DNA of 43,204 bases. Origin: Candidatus Poribacteria bacterium (GTDB lineage: Bacteria; Poribacteria; WGA-4E; WGA-3G). The position numbers and the translations under genes are program-made. The notes under the pieces are model-generated. The model was given only the letters and a program-made list of their open reading frames with translations, was not told the origin of the DNA and did no database searches. Numbering within the stretch: the first letter of the stretch is position 1; each line of letters opens with the position of its first letter. Of this stretch, positions 17,346-25,330 are shown piece after piece. The stretch lies in assembly GCA_028824125.1 (NCBI GenBank), contig JAPPES010000001.1, positions 1 to 43,204 on the forward strand, given 5' to 3'.

Positions 17346-18625
17346 AACTCTACTCCTTTGTCACCTGAAACCACAGCCCCTAACAGAAACGCTGACTCAC
17401 CTGATGCGTTTAGCAATTCCGAAGCCGCTGCAACTGAATCAGGGGCAAGAACCAAGACCATTCCAACTCCCATATTGAAAACTCTATACATTTCCATTTC
17501 TTCCACATTTCCTTCTTGTTGGAGGAGCTTGAAAATTGGTGGTACTTCCCAACTTTGCTTTTGAATTACTGCACGACACCCTTCAGGTAGGATCCGCTTG
17601 AGGTTTCCGGGCAATCCGCCTCCTGTGATATGCGCAATGCCTTTGATTTCACACACCTCGCGGAGTTTCAAGATGGATTTGACATAACTTTTGTGGGTTT
17701 TGAGCAGCTCTTCACCAACTGTTGATGAAAGTTCCGGCAGATAAGTATCCACATTGTAGTTACAACGGTCAAATAAAATGCGCCGTGCAAGTGAATACCC
17801 ATTTGTATGTAACCCCGTTGCCCCTAAACCAATTAACTTATCACCAGGAGCGATATTCTCACCTGTAATCAAAGTATCTCTTTCCACTACCCCTACGATT
17901 GTTCCAACCAAGTCGTATTCACTAAGTGAATAGAAACCGGGGAGTTCAGCTGTTTCCCCACCGATTAAAGCACAACCAATCTCGCGGCATCCTGATGCAA
18001 GGCCTATTATAATCTGTTCAAATACCAACGGTTCCAGTTTTCCGATGCCGATGTAATCTAAAAAGAAAAGTGGCTCGGCACCCTGTACAACTATATCATT
18101 GCCGCAATGTGTAACAATATCATATCCTACTGTATCGTGTTTGGCAGCTCGGAAGGCTACCTTCAACTTTGTGCCAACACTGTCCGTGCTTGAAACAAGA
18201 ACAGGTTTTTTATATGTACCGAGTGCGAATAAGCCACCGAAACTTCCTACATTGCTCAGAACTTCGGATCGATAGGTAGTTTCCATGATTCCCTTTATTC
18301 GTTGCATAGCCTTGGATTCAGCTTCAAATGAAACACCCGCATCGGCATAAGTCAACGATTTTTTATCTGCCCCCCTATTCTCCTTATTTCCTAAGCTTTC
18401 GTCTGTTAATTCACTTACTACTACGCCAAGGTGGTCGGCGAGGCAGTAGGTATTTTCGTATGATGGAAAATTTTTACCTCTGCTCCAGTTCGAAACAGAT
18501 TGTTTTGAAACGCCGAGTGCCGTAGCAATCGATTCTTGTGTGTGCTGTGGTTTGCGAAGAAATCTGCTGAGATTCTCTGCAAAGATTTTCAGAATTTCCG
18601 GGTCTTTTTTGGGTCTACCCTTCAT
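17327..18625 (-). CDS. purM: Phosphoribosylformylglycinamidine cyclo-ligase (PurM) fused to an N-terminal XRE-type HTH
   Basis: Catalyses the fifth step of purine synthesis (FGAM + ATP to AIR). At 432 residues it is about 85 longer than usual PurM. Residues about 8-75 are a Cro/CI-type helix-turn-helix (TQESIATALGVSKQSVSNWSRGKNFPSYEN). PurM begins near residue 91 (LTYADAGVSFEAESKAM) and keeps the family motifs: GSFGGLF, VSSTDSVGTKLKVAF, HCGNDIVVQGAEPLFFLDYI, GGETAELPGFY, GLHTNGYSLARR and HITGGGLPGNLKRILP. One uninterrupted frame with a strong ribosome site (AAAGGAGG) before the HTH argues for a real fusion. A perfect inverted repeat in its leader is a candidate binding site. purF lies upstream on the same strand. 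Confidence 0.95.
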   Translation of the reverse strand: MKGRPKKDPEILKIFAENLSRFLRKPQHTQESIATALGVSKQSVSNWSRGKNFPSYENTYCLADHLGVVVSELTDESLGNKENRGADKKSLTYADAGVSFEAESKAMQRIKGIMETTYRSEVLSNVGSFGGLFALGTYKKPVLVSSTDSVGTKLKVAFRAAKHDTVGYDIVTHCGNDIVVQGAEPLFFLDYIGIGKLEPLVFEQIIIGLASGCREIGCALIGGETAELPGFYSLSEYDLVGTIVGVVERDTLITGENIAPGDKLIGLGATGLHTNGYSLARRILFDRCNYNVDTYLPELSSTVGEELLKTHKSYVKSILKLREVCEIKGIAHITGGGLPGNLKRILPEGCRAVIQKQSWEVPPIFKLLQQEGNVEEMEMYRVFNMGVGMVLVLAPDSVAAASELLNASGESAFLLGAVVSGDKGVELCPHHS

Positions 18626-18635
18626 TTTTCCTCCT

Positions 18636-18665
18636 TTATGCAGTTTTTATAGGGATACTGCATAA
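18636..18665 (-). promoter_or_regulatory. Perfect inverted repeat in the purM leader, candidate operator
   Basis: TTATGCAGT (18636-18644) and ACTGCATAA (18657-18665) are perfect inverted repeats with a 12-base spacer. Half-site centres are 21 bases apart, two helical turns, as expected for a dimeric helix-turn-helix protein. The site lies just before the ribosome site of the XRE-PurM fusion and downstream of a possible -10 (TAGAAT, minus strand, 18679-18684). Autoregulation by the fused HTH is the obvious hypothesis. Confidence 0.6.
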
Positions 18666-18746
18666 ACTCTAATTTAACATTCTATGCTTACGAAAGAACT
18701 ACGAAATTACCTGAGCTAACAACCTCTTTATCGTCTTTTTTTAAAG

Positions 18747-19142
18747 TTAGGTATCTTGATGACGCGATTCTGATTGCTTTTGATTTGATCTGCTGCGTAG
18801 CATTAGTCCTTTCAAAAGACTCACTATTAAAAAGAAACCGGTTATCACTATAGCCCCAAGCGTTCCAAAGTACTGCGCTTCTTCCTTTAGCATATCAGGG
18901 TTCATCTTCAGAAGGACGGTAGGCAGCAACCAATGCAGAACCATACCGAGAACAGAGCACTTTAGGACAATTTTCAACGTGGACATACCTTGTGATGTAC
19001 CGAGCGAAGTTCTCATTACTCGCCCTACTCCCATTCTATTTCTTGTCCGTATTAAATTGCGGCGGTCTTGCAGCGTTTTTCTCGGGGAATTCTTTTTCGT
19101 ATTTTGGTCTGGTGGTACGTGTGGTGGGGAAATAAATACCAT
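18747..19142 (-). CDS. Small membrane protein of unknown function
   Basis: About 131 residues from ATG 19140-19142, which has AAGGA 5 bases upstream; a start at the internal Met near 18986 is also possible. The N-terminal half is basic and polar (KKNSPRKTLQDRRNLIRTRNRM). Two hydrophobic segments follow: LKIVLKCSVLGMVLHWLLP and FGTLGAIVITGFFLIVSLL. The tail is charged (RSRSNQKQSESRHQ). The arrangement of two membrane helices joined by a short loop with conserved-looking polar residues recalls small AtpI/AtpZ-type proteins, but no motif confirms this. It lies between purF and purM on the same strand. Confidence 0.5.
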   Translation of the reverse strand: MVFISPPHVPPDQNTKKNSPRKTLQDRRNLIRTRNRMGVGRVMRTSLGTSQGMSTLKIVLKCSVLGMVLHWLLPTVLLKMNPDMLKEEAQYFGTLGAIVITGFFLIVSLLKGLMLRSRSNQKQSESRHQDT

Positions 19143-19249
19143 AGCATTCCTTATGTCCAAAGTAGAAACAGCTCTGTTTTTCTACGTTATCTGTTTTCAG
19201 TTAGTCTTCTTGCATCGCAGTCACAACTTCCAGGCATATTGATAAAAAG

Positions 19250-20656
19250 TTAATCTCCGATTAATGGCAATTGGCGCGGAATCCTTTCATGCAAGGTAAT
19301 AGGATAATTCCCATCAAAACATGCAGTGCAAAAATTATCGGGTGCTTTCACTGCTTTTAGCATACCTTCAATACTGACATATCCTAAGCTATCAGCACGA
19401 ATATATTTACGGATTTCTTCAGTAGAATGTTTACTTGCTATCAGTTCTGATCGGGTAGGGGTATCAACACCATAAAAACATGGATATTTATTGGGGGGTG
19501 ATGCAATACGGACATGTACCGCCGTTGCGCCACCTTGACGTACAATTTTGACGAGTTTGCGACTATTTGTGCCACGCATGATAGAATCATCAACCATTAC
19601 AACCCGTTTTCCTTTGAGAACTTCCCGAATCGGATTCTGCTTCACTTTTACCATGAGTTCACGGATATTTTGTGTAGGATTCATGAATGAACGTCCTACG
19701 AAGGCATTCCTTGATAATCCCAGATCAAAAGGGATGCCAGATTCCTGGGCATAACCAAGAGCTGCTATCGTAGCTGAATCGGGAACGGGAATAACGACAT
19801 CAGCTTTGACGGGGTGTTCACGTGCAAGCTGCTTACCGAACTCACGCCGTGTGCTGTTCACACCTTGTCCAAACATCATGCCGTCTGGACGAGCAAGGTA
19901 GATATGTTCAAAGATGCACTGAGATAGTTTCGGTTGTTGTGGAGAAAAACGGAAAGATTCTATACCGAGATGTTTTGAACGCAAAGTGACCAATTCGCCG
20001 GGTTCAACTTCACGTATCGGTTTTGCTTCAACAACGTCAAGGGCACAAGTTTCAGAAGCTAACACATAAGCTTCACCTAATTTACCGATCCATAGAGGGC
20101 GGAACCCATACGGATCACGCGCGCCCATCAGGGTTGTCTTGTCCATGACAATGAACGAATACGCACCCTCAACAGCCCGAAACGCATCAAAAATTCTATC
20201 TTCTAAACTGTTTTGGCGGGAATGTGCTATGAGATGGAAGACAACTTCCGTATCCAAACTTGTACTAAAAATTGACCCAATATTTTCAAGATGATCCTGG
20301 ATGTGAGGTGCATTGACTAAGTTGCCGTTATGTCCAAGCGCAAGCTGTCCCTGCTTATAATTACGCACCAAAGGTTGAGCATTTTCAAGTGTGCTTTCAC
20401 CTGCTGTTGAATATCGATTATGTCCAATAGCAATATGTCCTGTAAGTTTCGCTAAAATATCGGTATTGAACACAGAATCTACAAGTCCCATCCCATGATG
20501 ACTGGATAATTTCTCACCATCAGACGCGACAATTCCGCTGCTCTCCTGGCCTCGGTGCTGAAGCGCGCGCAACCCTAAATAGGTTAATTCTACCGCTCTT
20601 GGATGTCCAAAAACACCGAATACGCCACATTCGTCCTTGGGTTTATCATACTGCAT
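19250..20656 (-). CDS. purF: Amidophosphoribosyltransferase (PurF)
   Basis: First committed step of purine synthesis: PRPP + glutamine to phosphoribosylamine. The protein has 468 residues, normal for the family. An N-terminal propeptide of nine residues precedes the catalytic Cys10 (DE/CGVFGVFGH). The glutamine amidotransferase domain shows RGQESSGI, IGHNRYST and LGHNGNLVN. The phosphoribosyltransferase domain has the PRPP loop VVMVDDSIMRGTNS. Cysteines in LSQCIFEHIY, KYPCFYGVD and FCTACF suggest the [4Fe-4S] Bacillus-type enzyme. GGAGG lies 13 bases before ATG, somewhat far. It is upstream of purM on the same strand with a small membrane protein gene between. Confidence 0.97.
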   Translation of the reverse strand: MQYDKPKDECGVFGVFGHPRAVELTYLGLRALQHRGQESSGIVASDGEKLSSHHGMGLVDSVFNTDILAKLTGHIAIGHNRYSTAGESTLENAQPLVRNYKQGQLALGHNGNLVNAPHIQDHLENIGSIFSTSLDTEVVFHLIAHSRQNSLEDRIFDAFRAVEGAYSFIVMDKTTLMGARDPYGFRPLWIGKLGEAYVLASETCALDVVEAKPIREVEPGELVTLRSKHLGIESFRFSPQQPKLSQCIFEHIYLARPDGMMFGQGVNSTRREFGKQLAREHPVKADVVIPVPDSATIAALGYAQESGIPFDLGLSRNAFVGRSFMNPTQNIRELMVKVKQNPIREVLKGKRVVMVDDSIMRGTNSRKLVKIVRQGGATAVHVRIASPPNKYPCFYGVDTPTRSELIASKHSTEEIRKYIRADSLGYVSIEGMLKAVKAPDNFCTACFDGNYPITLHERIPRQLPLIGD

Positions 20657-20779
20657 GTGTCTAACGATACCTCCGGCACGCGCGTGAAGTCGCGCAATTC
20701 ACACTGCTATCCTTCATTTAATGACAAAACCTTCATGACACTAAAAATGAACCAATCGGAAACGAGTACGTATAATCTT

Positions 20780-21325
20780 TTACGTTTCTTGGACGTTAAC
20801 TTCTGTCGCTTCTATGTTCGCTAACCGGTACCCCAAAATCGCACCAATAGGTATCGCTATAACATATAAAATTTCAATTGGCAACCGAAGCATCAACCAA
20901 GCTTGAACAGGTAAAGACAAAAGGAAGACAAGGGCTTTAAATATCGGAAAAATTAAGACAAAAATAATATTTTGTATTCCAGCAATATCCGATAGTAAAT
21001 TCAGTAACTCAAGTGGGCCAACGATTGCGGGTGCCCCCAAAAAAGCACCTGAGCACACTGGTTTGAAAGGAATATCAACTCCGAATTTCCGTCCAACATA
21101 TCTAATTCCTTCACTTACTCCTACTACGATTAAACCGTAAGTGCCTCCTATTGATATTAATAAAAACAGTCCGACCCAAAACCCGTGCATTATTCGGTCA
21201 TCAATGAGCATTTGCCAAAGAAATTTCTTGAAAATTAGAAAATATATTAAACTGCCAGCAACCGTTATCACACCACCGATAGCGATTTGGCTTAGCGTTA
21301 ACAAGACATTATTTTTTTTTGACAT
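20780..21325 (-). CDS. Integral membrane protein, about four transmembrane helices, unknown function
   Basis: A protein of 181 residues from ATG 21323-21325, with AGGAG 5 bases upstream. Hydrophobic segments are visible at about residues 10-32 (LSQIAIGGVITVAGSLIYFLI), 47-70 (GFWVGLFLLISIGGTYGLIVVG), 95-135 (two adjacent stretches around IQNIIFVLIFPIFKALVFLL) and 150-170 (EILYVIAIPIGAILGYRL). No catalytic motif is recognised. It lies upstream of purF on the same strand with a gap of 123 bases. Function cannot be inferred from sequence alone. Confidence 0.7.
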   Translation of the reverse strand: MSKKNNVLLTLSQIAIGGVITVAGSLIYFLIFKKFLWQMLIDDRIMHGFWVGLFLLISIGGTYGLIVVGVSEGIRYVGRKFGVDIPFKPVCSGAFLGAPAIVGPLELLNLLSDIAGIQNIIFVLIFPIFKALVFLLSLPVQAWLMLRLPIEILYVIAIPIGAILGYRLANIEATEVNVQET

Positions 21326-21377
21326 CACATCTCCTTGCCCATAAAATTCATCAATTTTAAGTATATCATGGTGTCAT

Positions 21378-21455
21378 AGATTTGTCAAGATTATTGATAT
21401 TGGCTTGATTAAACGAAGATTAAAACAAGCTCATGAAATGGAGAGGGAATTATGA
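21378..21455 (+). pseudogene. C-terminal remnant of a RelE/HigB-like toxin (tentative)
   Basis: The frame ending at TGA 21453-21455 reads IDIGLIKRRLKQAHEMEREL and is preceded by a stop at 21375-21377, so only a tail survives. Its stop overlaps the next start as ATGA, the coupling typical of toxin-antitoxin pairs. The identity is inferred mainly from the adjacent antitoxin remnant and the short tail itself is weak evidence. Confidence 0.3.
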
Positions 21456-21659
21456 GCAGTAACATTAAAGTTGAAGAAGGCAGCGGGAATATATTTAAGG
21501 ATTTGGTTTTTCTGATGAAGTCTCGGCGAAAGAACTCCTAACAGCGCAGTTAGAAGCCGAGATTTTCCGCATTCGGATTTTACTATAAATTGCGATATTG
21601 AGATTCGGATTATTCCTTCAGAGGATAGAGAAAGACAGCAGCGGGGGGTTGCTGTTTAG
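21452..21659 (+). pseudogene. Decayed XRE-family antitoxin (HigA-like), frameshifted and internally deleted
   Basis: ATG 21452 opens MSSNIKVEEGSGNIFKDL, the start of a common XRE-antitoxin family ('...GSGNVFADLGF'). One missing base near 21508 shifts the frame; continuing in the new frame gives FSDEVSAKELLTAQLEAEIF. The helix-turn-helix core is absent. A third segment, CDIEIRIIPSEDRERQQRGV, ends at TAG 21657-21659 and resembles the family's C-terminus. The junction contains GATTTTACTATAA, similar to the end of the family 2 inverted repeats, so a MITE insertion or excision may have caused the deletion. Confidence 0.55.
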
Positions 21660-21692
21660 TTCAAGGTATGCTTCAATCATGGCACTGACACC

Positions 21693-22709
21693 TTATAATT
21701 GCTTCTCCAAAAACGCAATCCCAGACTCCAAATCAATCTCATGCTCGCCTTGAAAATGATCCAACACTAACCGATCGCGCTTTCCGCATGCGGTGTATAT
21801 CTTTTCAAGATGTCCAAACGCCGCTAAAGCATCAGACTCAATAAAGCATCGGTCGTCAGAACCGATTTGTACCATACACGAACGCGGTGCGATCAGCCCT
21901 GCCACGTCTGCAATATCACCAGCTGCGCGTAGCCCAAACATAAATTGCGAGCCACATGTGTTCCCACGCCCACGGTCGCCTAACGCATCTATCAAGGTGC
22001 TGAGATAACAAATAATAACAGCCGCCTTAATTCGTCTATCAAAAGCAGAAATATAGGTCGTCATTGTGCCACCAAATGAACATCCCATACATCCCAACCG
22101 GCCACCATCCACTTCAGGGCGAGACAACAGATAGTCCAAGCACCGTTGCCCATCCGAAATGTTGAGTTGGAGCAGCTGATAACCGAAATATCCGAGCGCG
22201 AAATAGGCAGCGTTACATCCATCTCTGCCTGGGCGGCGCACCCATTCATCCCTGTCTTTACGTTCACCGAAGCACCGCCAATCTGGTGCAAGCGTAACAA
22301 ACCCGCGTTTTGCAAGTTCTACAGCATACTGTTTCTGATAGTCCTCCACAATGCCGACTGCCCCATCTTTACCGACACCGTGCCCATGCGCGCATAGTAC
22401 CGCAGGTGCAGGATTGTCAGCGTTTGCACTGTCGGGAATTAGAATGTATGCTGGAATTGACGAGAATGCATCTGAATTGAAGATAATCTTTTCTCTTGTG
22501 TATCCATCTTGTTGGACCTGCTCTAAGGTTTGGATTGCCAACGGCACCGGTTCAGGTTTTGGGCCTAAATAACGAGTAATGTTACGTCTGAATTTCCGCC
22601 GCCATTCTTGCCACTCTGTTTTGGTAGTACCGTTGAAGTAAAGCGATGGCGTTGTTTTCAGAAGATGTTGAACACTCTGTTCTGCTGTTAAAAATCTCTC
22701 TGTTGCCAT
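21693..22709 (-). CDS. Alpha/beta hydrolase (dienelactone hydrolase / acetyl-xylan-esterase-like)
   Basis: A 338-residue hydrolase. The nucleophile elbow is GCSFGG (Ser211), and the oxyanion region is VLCAHGHGVGK near residue 107. A candidate acid is in QIGSDDRCF and the candidate catalytic His in FQGEHEID near the C-terminus. The N-terminal 60 residues (EWQEWRRKFRRNITRYLG) resemble the helical cap-like extension of large bacterial esterases acting on acylated sugars. No signal peptide is evident, so it is probably cytoplasmic. AGGAG lies 9 bases before ATG. A carbohydrate-active-like gene lies upstream on the same strand, which makes a sugar-ester substrate plausible. Confidence 0.8.
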   Translation of the reverse strand: MATERFLTAEQSVQHLLKTTPSLYFNGTTKTEWQEWRRKFRRNITRYLGPKPEPVPLAIQTLEQVQQDGYTREKIIFNSDAFSSIPAYILIPDSANADNPAPAVLCAHGHGVGKDGAVGIVEDYQKQYAVELAKRGFVTLAPDWRCFGERKDRDEWVRRPGRDGCNAAYFALGYFGYQLLQLNISDGQRCLDYLLSRPEVDGGRLGCMGCSFGGTMTTYISAFDRRIKAAVIICYLSTLIDALGDRGRGNTCGSQFMFGLRAAGDIADVAGLIAPRSCMVQIGSDDRCFIESDALAAFGHLEKIYTACGKRDRLVLDHFQGEHEIDLESGIAFLEKQL

Positions 22710-22752
22710 AATTTGTGTCTCCTAATTGTACTTGTTGGCCTGTGCGCAAATC

Positions 22753-22767
22753 GGGGTTGAAAACCCC
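22753..22767. repeat. Small palindrome GGGGTT-GAA-AACCCC
   Basis: A 6-bp stem with a 3-base loop, followed by TCCTAC, in the gap between two minus-strand genes. Similar 'GGTT...AACC + CCTAC' palindromes form the cores of the inverted-repeat elements at 16415 and 34921, so this may be a degraded relative. Confidence 0.35.
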
Positions 22768-22840
22768 TCCTACAAGAATTAATTGGGTTTAGAAAACGTC
22801 TATCACATTCACATTTTCCAAATAATTGATAGTTGTTCTC

Positions 22841-24733
22841 TTACCACGGATGTCTATACGATGGCGCATTAACAAAACGTTCCATTCCTACCGCTAACGC
22901 AATATGCGTATTCGGCGGCAGGTGAACTTGCAGATACGTACCGTTGACAGAAACGGCGTTCTCACCGTTACCCTCTTTGGCGCGTACAGTTGTGAAATTG
23001 TGTTCACCCATTGATCCCGCTTGGACAATTACATCACGTGCTTCAGTGGCATTTAGATTAACCAATTCCAGTTCAGTCGTGTCGGCAGTCAGTTTAGAAA
23101 CCAATGCAGCAACATCCGCTGGAAGTCCCGGCCGTTTCTCTTGTGGATCAAAGTGCCGTACCCGTGTCACAAGCAATCCGCCATTATAGTGTGGCAACGG
23201 ACCACCACATGTGAGTTCAACCAATCCTTCACAGGTAACGGGGTTACGTCTCTGGAAATATGCGTCTCCGTATCCTGCCGGATCTTCTTCATCATTTTCC
23301 ATGAAGTTGAGTCGTTGTTGAACTTGCGATAGGTTATGATTGAGGATAGATTCTGGATATTCAGGAAAATCCCCTCGCATATATGCCAGCCAACCACCAT
23401 CACGTCCACCTTGGTCTTTCGTGTGATGCCATGCGTTAATGTCAAATTTCGATCCTGTCTTTTTAGCAATCTGCACCGCACGACGTTGGTCAACATCATC
23501 CATTGACATTGCCCAAAGATGTGCCACATCAGACGGATGCATCGGCGCGAATTCAAACCAGCCATCAATCTGTAACGTGGTATCATCCTCATTTTTTATT
23601 GGATACTGCATCCACGGACCGAGTGTATAGTTAGCAATTCCAGGATCACCATACTTCTGCGGCACATAGAGTTGATCGTTGTGTTCTATACCTTGCTGTA
23701 TTAGCACATCAATCTGGGAACGCGGGAAGTCCATATAAGTTAAATCTCTGTGAAGGAGTACAGCGTTCTGTCCAGCAACACTCACTGCTTGCCCAACGCT
23801 ATGCCAGCCGTGGGGCCAACTCCATCCATAGCGAGAACCATACCACTTACCTTCCATGTGTTCACCGATTACGCCTGAAAGCCCAACGTTATCAGGCACG
23901 ATCCCGTCGTTTTCTTCTGTACGACTAATCCATGCATCAACATATTCCTGAACCCATGCTTGATATTTTTCATCACCTGTAAACATATAAGCATTGGTAG
24001 CAAGGGTCGTTGCAGCGAGATTGCCGACTGCGTCCCCTTTTCCTTGACGTTCATAGATGACCCGTCCCATCCGATCGCGCAATTCTTCGCTTTCCAGCAT
24101 CACATCACGACTTGTGCAGCCGGGAACATCAATAAACGGCAAATTGTAACCCATTGAGGGATAAAAAGATTCTCTTTCCAGTATCCAAAAGGCCGGGCCT
24201 TTACTGCCGTTCATCACACACTTGATGATTTTGTGTTCAAGGTCATAATTCTGTGCATCAGGGTCTTCGTTCATAAAGAAACCTGCGAACCGTTTAGCAC
24301 GCTCAATGTTCTCTGTATGTGACGGATCCGCCATGCACAGCATGTAAAACAGATAGTTTCCTTCGCTTTGGTGAAACCAGTCGTATCCCGGTTGATACTC
24401 CTTAAAGACCATCGGATAGTCGTGTCCTGAGCCATATCGCGCCATGTCTATCGTGATAACTTCAAATTCGTTTTGCGCATCTACCAAGAACTGCGCATCT
24501 CCACCGAGCATGTAGAATAGCGGCCAGTTATGGAAACTCTCATAAGCATCGTCTAATCCATCAAAGCTTTGAAATTCTGGGTGATTCGGCCAGAATAACG
24601 TCCCATCTGGACGGGTGTATTTTTTCAAAACCTGTGGTGCCGCGTCGTTGATTTTGTCAATCAGTTCACGTTCAAGCACCGCCCATGTCGGTGGTGTTTG
24701 GATAGATGTTTGTGCTGCAATTGTTGGAAACAT
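22841..24733 (-). CDS. Large uncharacterised protein, possibly of the six-hairpin glycosidase fold
   Basis: A 630-residue protein with GGAGG 9 bases before ATG. There is no clear signal peptide, although the first 10 residues are mildly hydrophobic. Trp-, Tyr- and Gly-rich helices with regularly spaced aromatic/acidic motifs (SFDGLDDAYESFHNWPLFYML, YGWSWPHGWHSVGQ, AYMFTGDEKYQAWVQEYVDAW, LQIDGWFEFAPMHPSDVAHLW) recall alpha/alpha-barrel glycoside hydrolases or polysaccharide lyases. The last ~100 residues look like a beta-sandwich (LVTRVRHFDP, ELELVNLNATEARDVIVQAG). No family was identified with certainty. The neighbouring esterase supports a role in carbohydrate metabolism. Confidence 0.65.
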   Translation of the reverse strand: MFPTIAAQTSIQTPPTWAVLERELIDKINDAAPQVLKKYTRPDGTLFWPNHPEFQSFDGLDDAYESFHNWPLFYMLGGDAQFLVDAQNEFEVITIDMARYGSGHDYPMVFKEYQPGYDWFHQSEGNYLFYMLCMADPSHTENIERAKRFAGFFMNEDPDAQNYDLEHKIIKCVMNGSKGPAFWILERESFYPSMGYNLPFIDVPGCTSRDVMLESEELRDRMGRVIYERQGKGDAVGNLAATTLATNAYMFTGDEKYQAWVQEYVDAWISRTEENDGIVPDNVGLSGVIGEHMEGKWYGSRYGWSWPHGWHSVGQAVSVAGQNAVLLHRDLTYMDFPRSQIDVLIQQGIEHNDQLYVPQKYGDPGIANYTLGPWMQYPIKNEDDTTLQIDGWFEFAPMHPSDVAHLWAMSMDDVDQRRAVQIAKKTGSKFDINAWHHTKDQGGRDGGWLAYMRGDFPEYPESILNHNLSQVQQRLNFMENDEEDPAGYGDAYFQRRNPVTCEGLVELTCGGPLPHYNGGLLVTRVRHFDPQEKRPGLPADVAALVSKLTADTTELELVNLNATEARDVIVQAGSMGEHNFTTVRAKEGNGENAVSVNGTYLQVHLPPNTHIALAVGMERFVNAPSYRHPW

Positions 24734-24819
24734 AGTTGATTACCTCCGTGTTGAATGTTCAGAATTCGGTTTGTTGCAGTATAGCACATTTTTGCATTTT
24801 TGTGTCCGTTTTGTTTTAT

Positions 24820-24945
24820 ATGAAGATTAAAAAATAAATTGGGTAATTTAGCGAGGTTAGGAAACCTCGCCAGCAGAGATGTAAACCTGCTGCTGGCAAG
24901 GTTTCCTAACCTTGCCAATTACCGAAATATTTATTTAAACTTCAT
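24820..24945. repeat. Hairpin-forming intergenic repeat, family 3
   Basis: A 126-bp element opening ATGAAGATTAAA and closing TTTATTTAAACTTCAT, related as inverted repeats. Inside, two roughly 35-base arms (GGTAATTTAGCGAGGTTAGG and onward; the reverse complement ending at about 24923) can pair into a long hairpin. Each arm itself contains a small palindrome (CGAGGTT...AACCTCG). The right flank ACCGAAATATTTATTTAAAC is identical to that of the nested copy at 11649-11722. Confidence 0.75.
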
Positions 24946-24955
24946 TAGAAACAAT

Positions 24956-24984
24956 TTGCGATGCAGTGTGTGTTATGCTATACT
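24956..24984 (+). promoter_or_regulatory. Candidate extended -10 promoter of the putative defence operon
   Basis: TTGCGA (24956-24961), a 17-base spacer and TATACT (24979-24984) preceded by TG-n, an extended -10. It is the only good promoter seen before the six-gene cluster that starts at 25043. Confidence 0.55.
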
Positions 24985-25042
24985 TATTTTATGCTTCTGT
25001 GCAAAAGAAATGAAGCACGGACACTAATTCAAGGAACAGTAA

Positions 25043-25330
25043 ATGAACATCCGCTTTAACACCGATCGAGAAACTGGCTTGCCTCATATTTATAAGCATG
25101 GTGTTAATGAGGATGAGGTTGAAGATGTTTTACTGAATCCTGGTGAGGATAGGGCAGGAAATAATAACTCAAGAGTTGCAATTGGTCAAACACGAGCAGG
25201 ACGCTATTTACGAGTCATTTATCTTCGCGATCCCCAACCCGATAGTGTTTTTGTAATTACGGCTTACGACTTAAAAGGAAAACCCTTAACAGCTTACCGA
25301 CGACGGCAACGACGGAGAGGCAGACGATGA
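25043..25330 (+). CDS. Small toxin-like protein (BrnT / DUF4258-like)
   Basis: A 95-residue basic protein; AAGGA (25031-25035) lies 7 bases before ATG. The layout resembles BrnT/DUF4258-type RNase-fold toxins: an N-terminal 'HIYKHGVNEDEVEDVLLNP', a central strand-rich GRYLRVIYLRDPQPDSVFVITAYDL and a strongly basic tail (YRRRQRRRGRR). Its stop overlaps the next start as ATGA, as in toxin-antitoxin pairs, and the next protein begins with a segment resembling the partner antitoxin of this family. Function as an RNase toxin is inferred. An alternative reading is a small regulatory or adaptor protein for the downstream cluster. Confidence 0.65.
   Translation: MNIRFNTDRETGLPHIYKHGVNEDEVEDVLLNPGEDRAGNNNSRVAIGQTRAGRYLRVIYLRDPQPDSVFVITAYDLKGKPLTAYRRRQRRRGRR

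Noticed and set aside
24661..24918. Minus-strand frame at the upstream end of the large uncharacterised gene
   Set aside because: Much of it is translated from the family 3 repeat (LARLGNLA-type), so it is not a gene.
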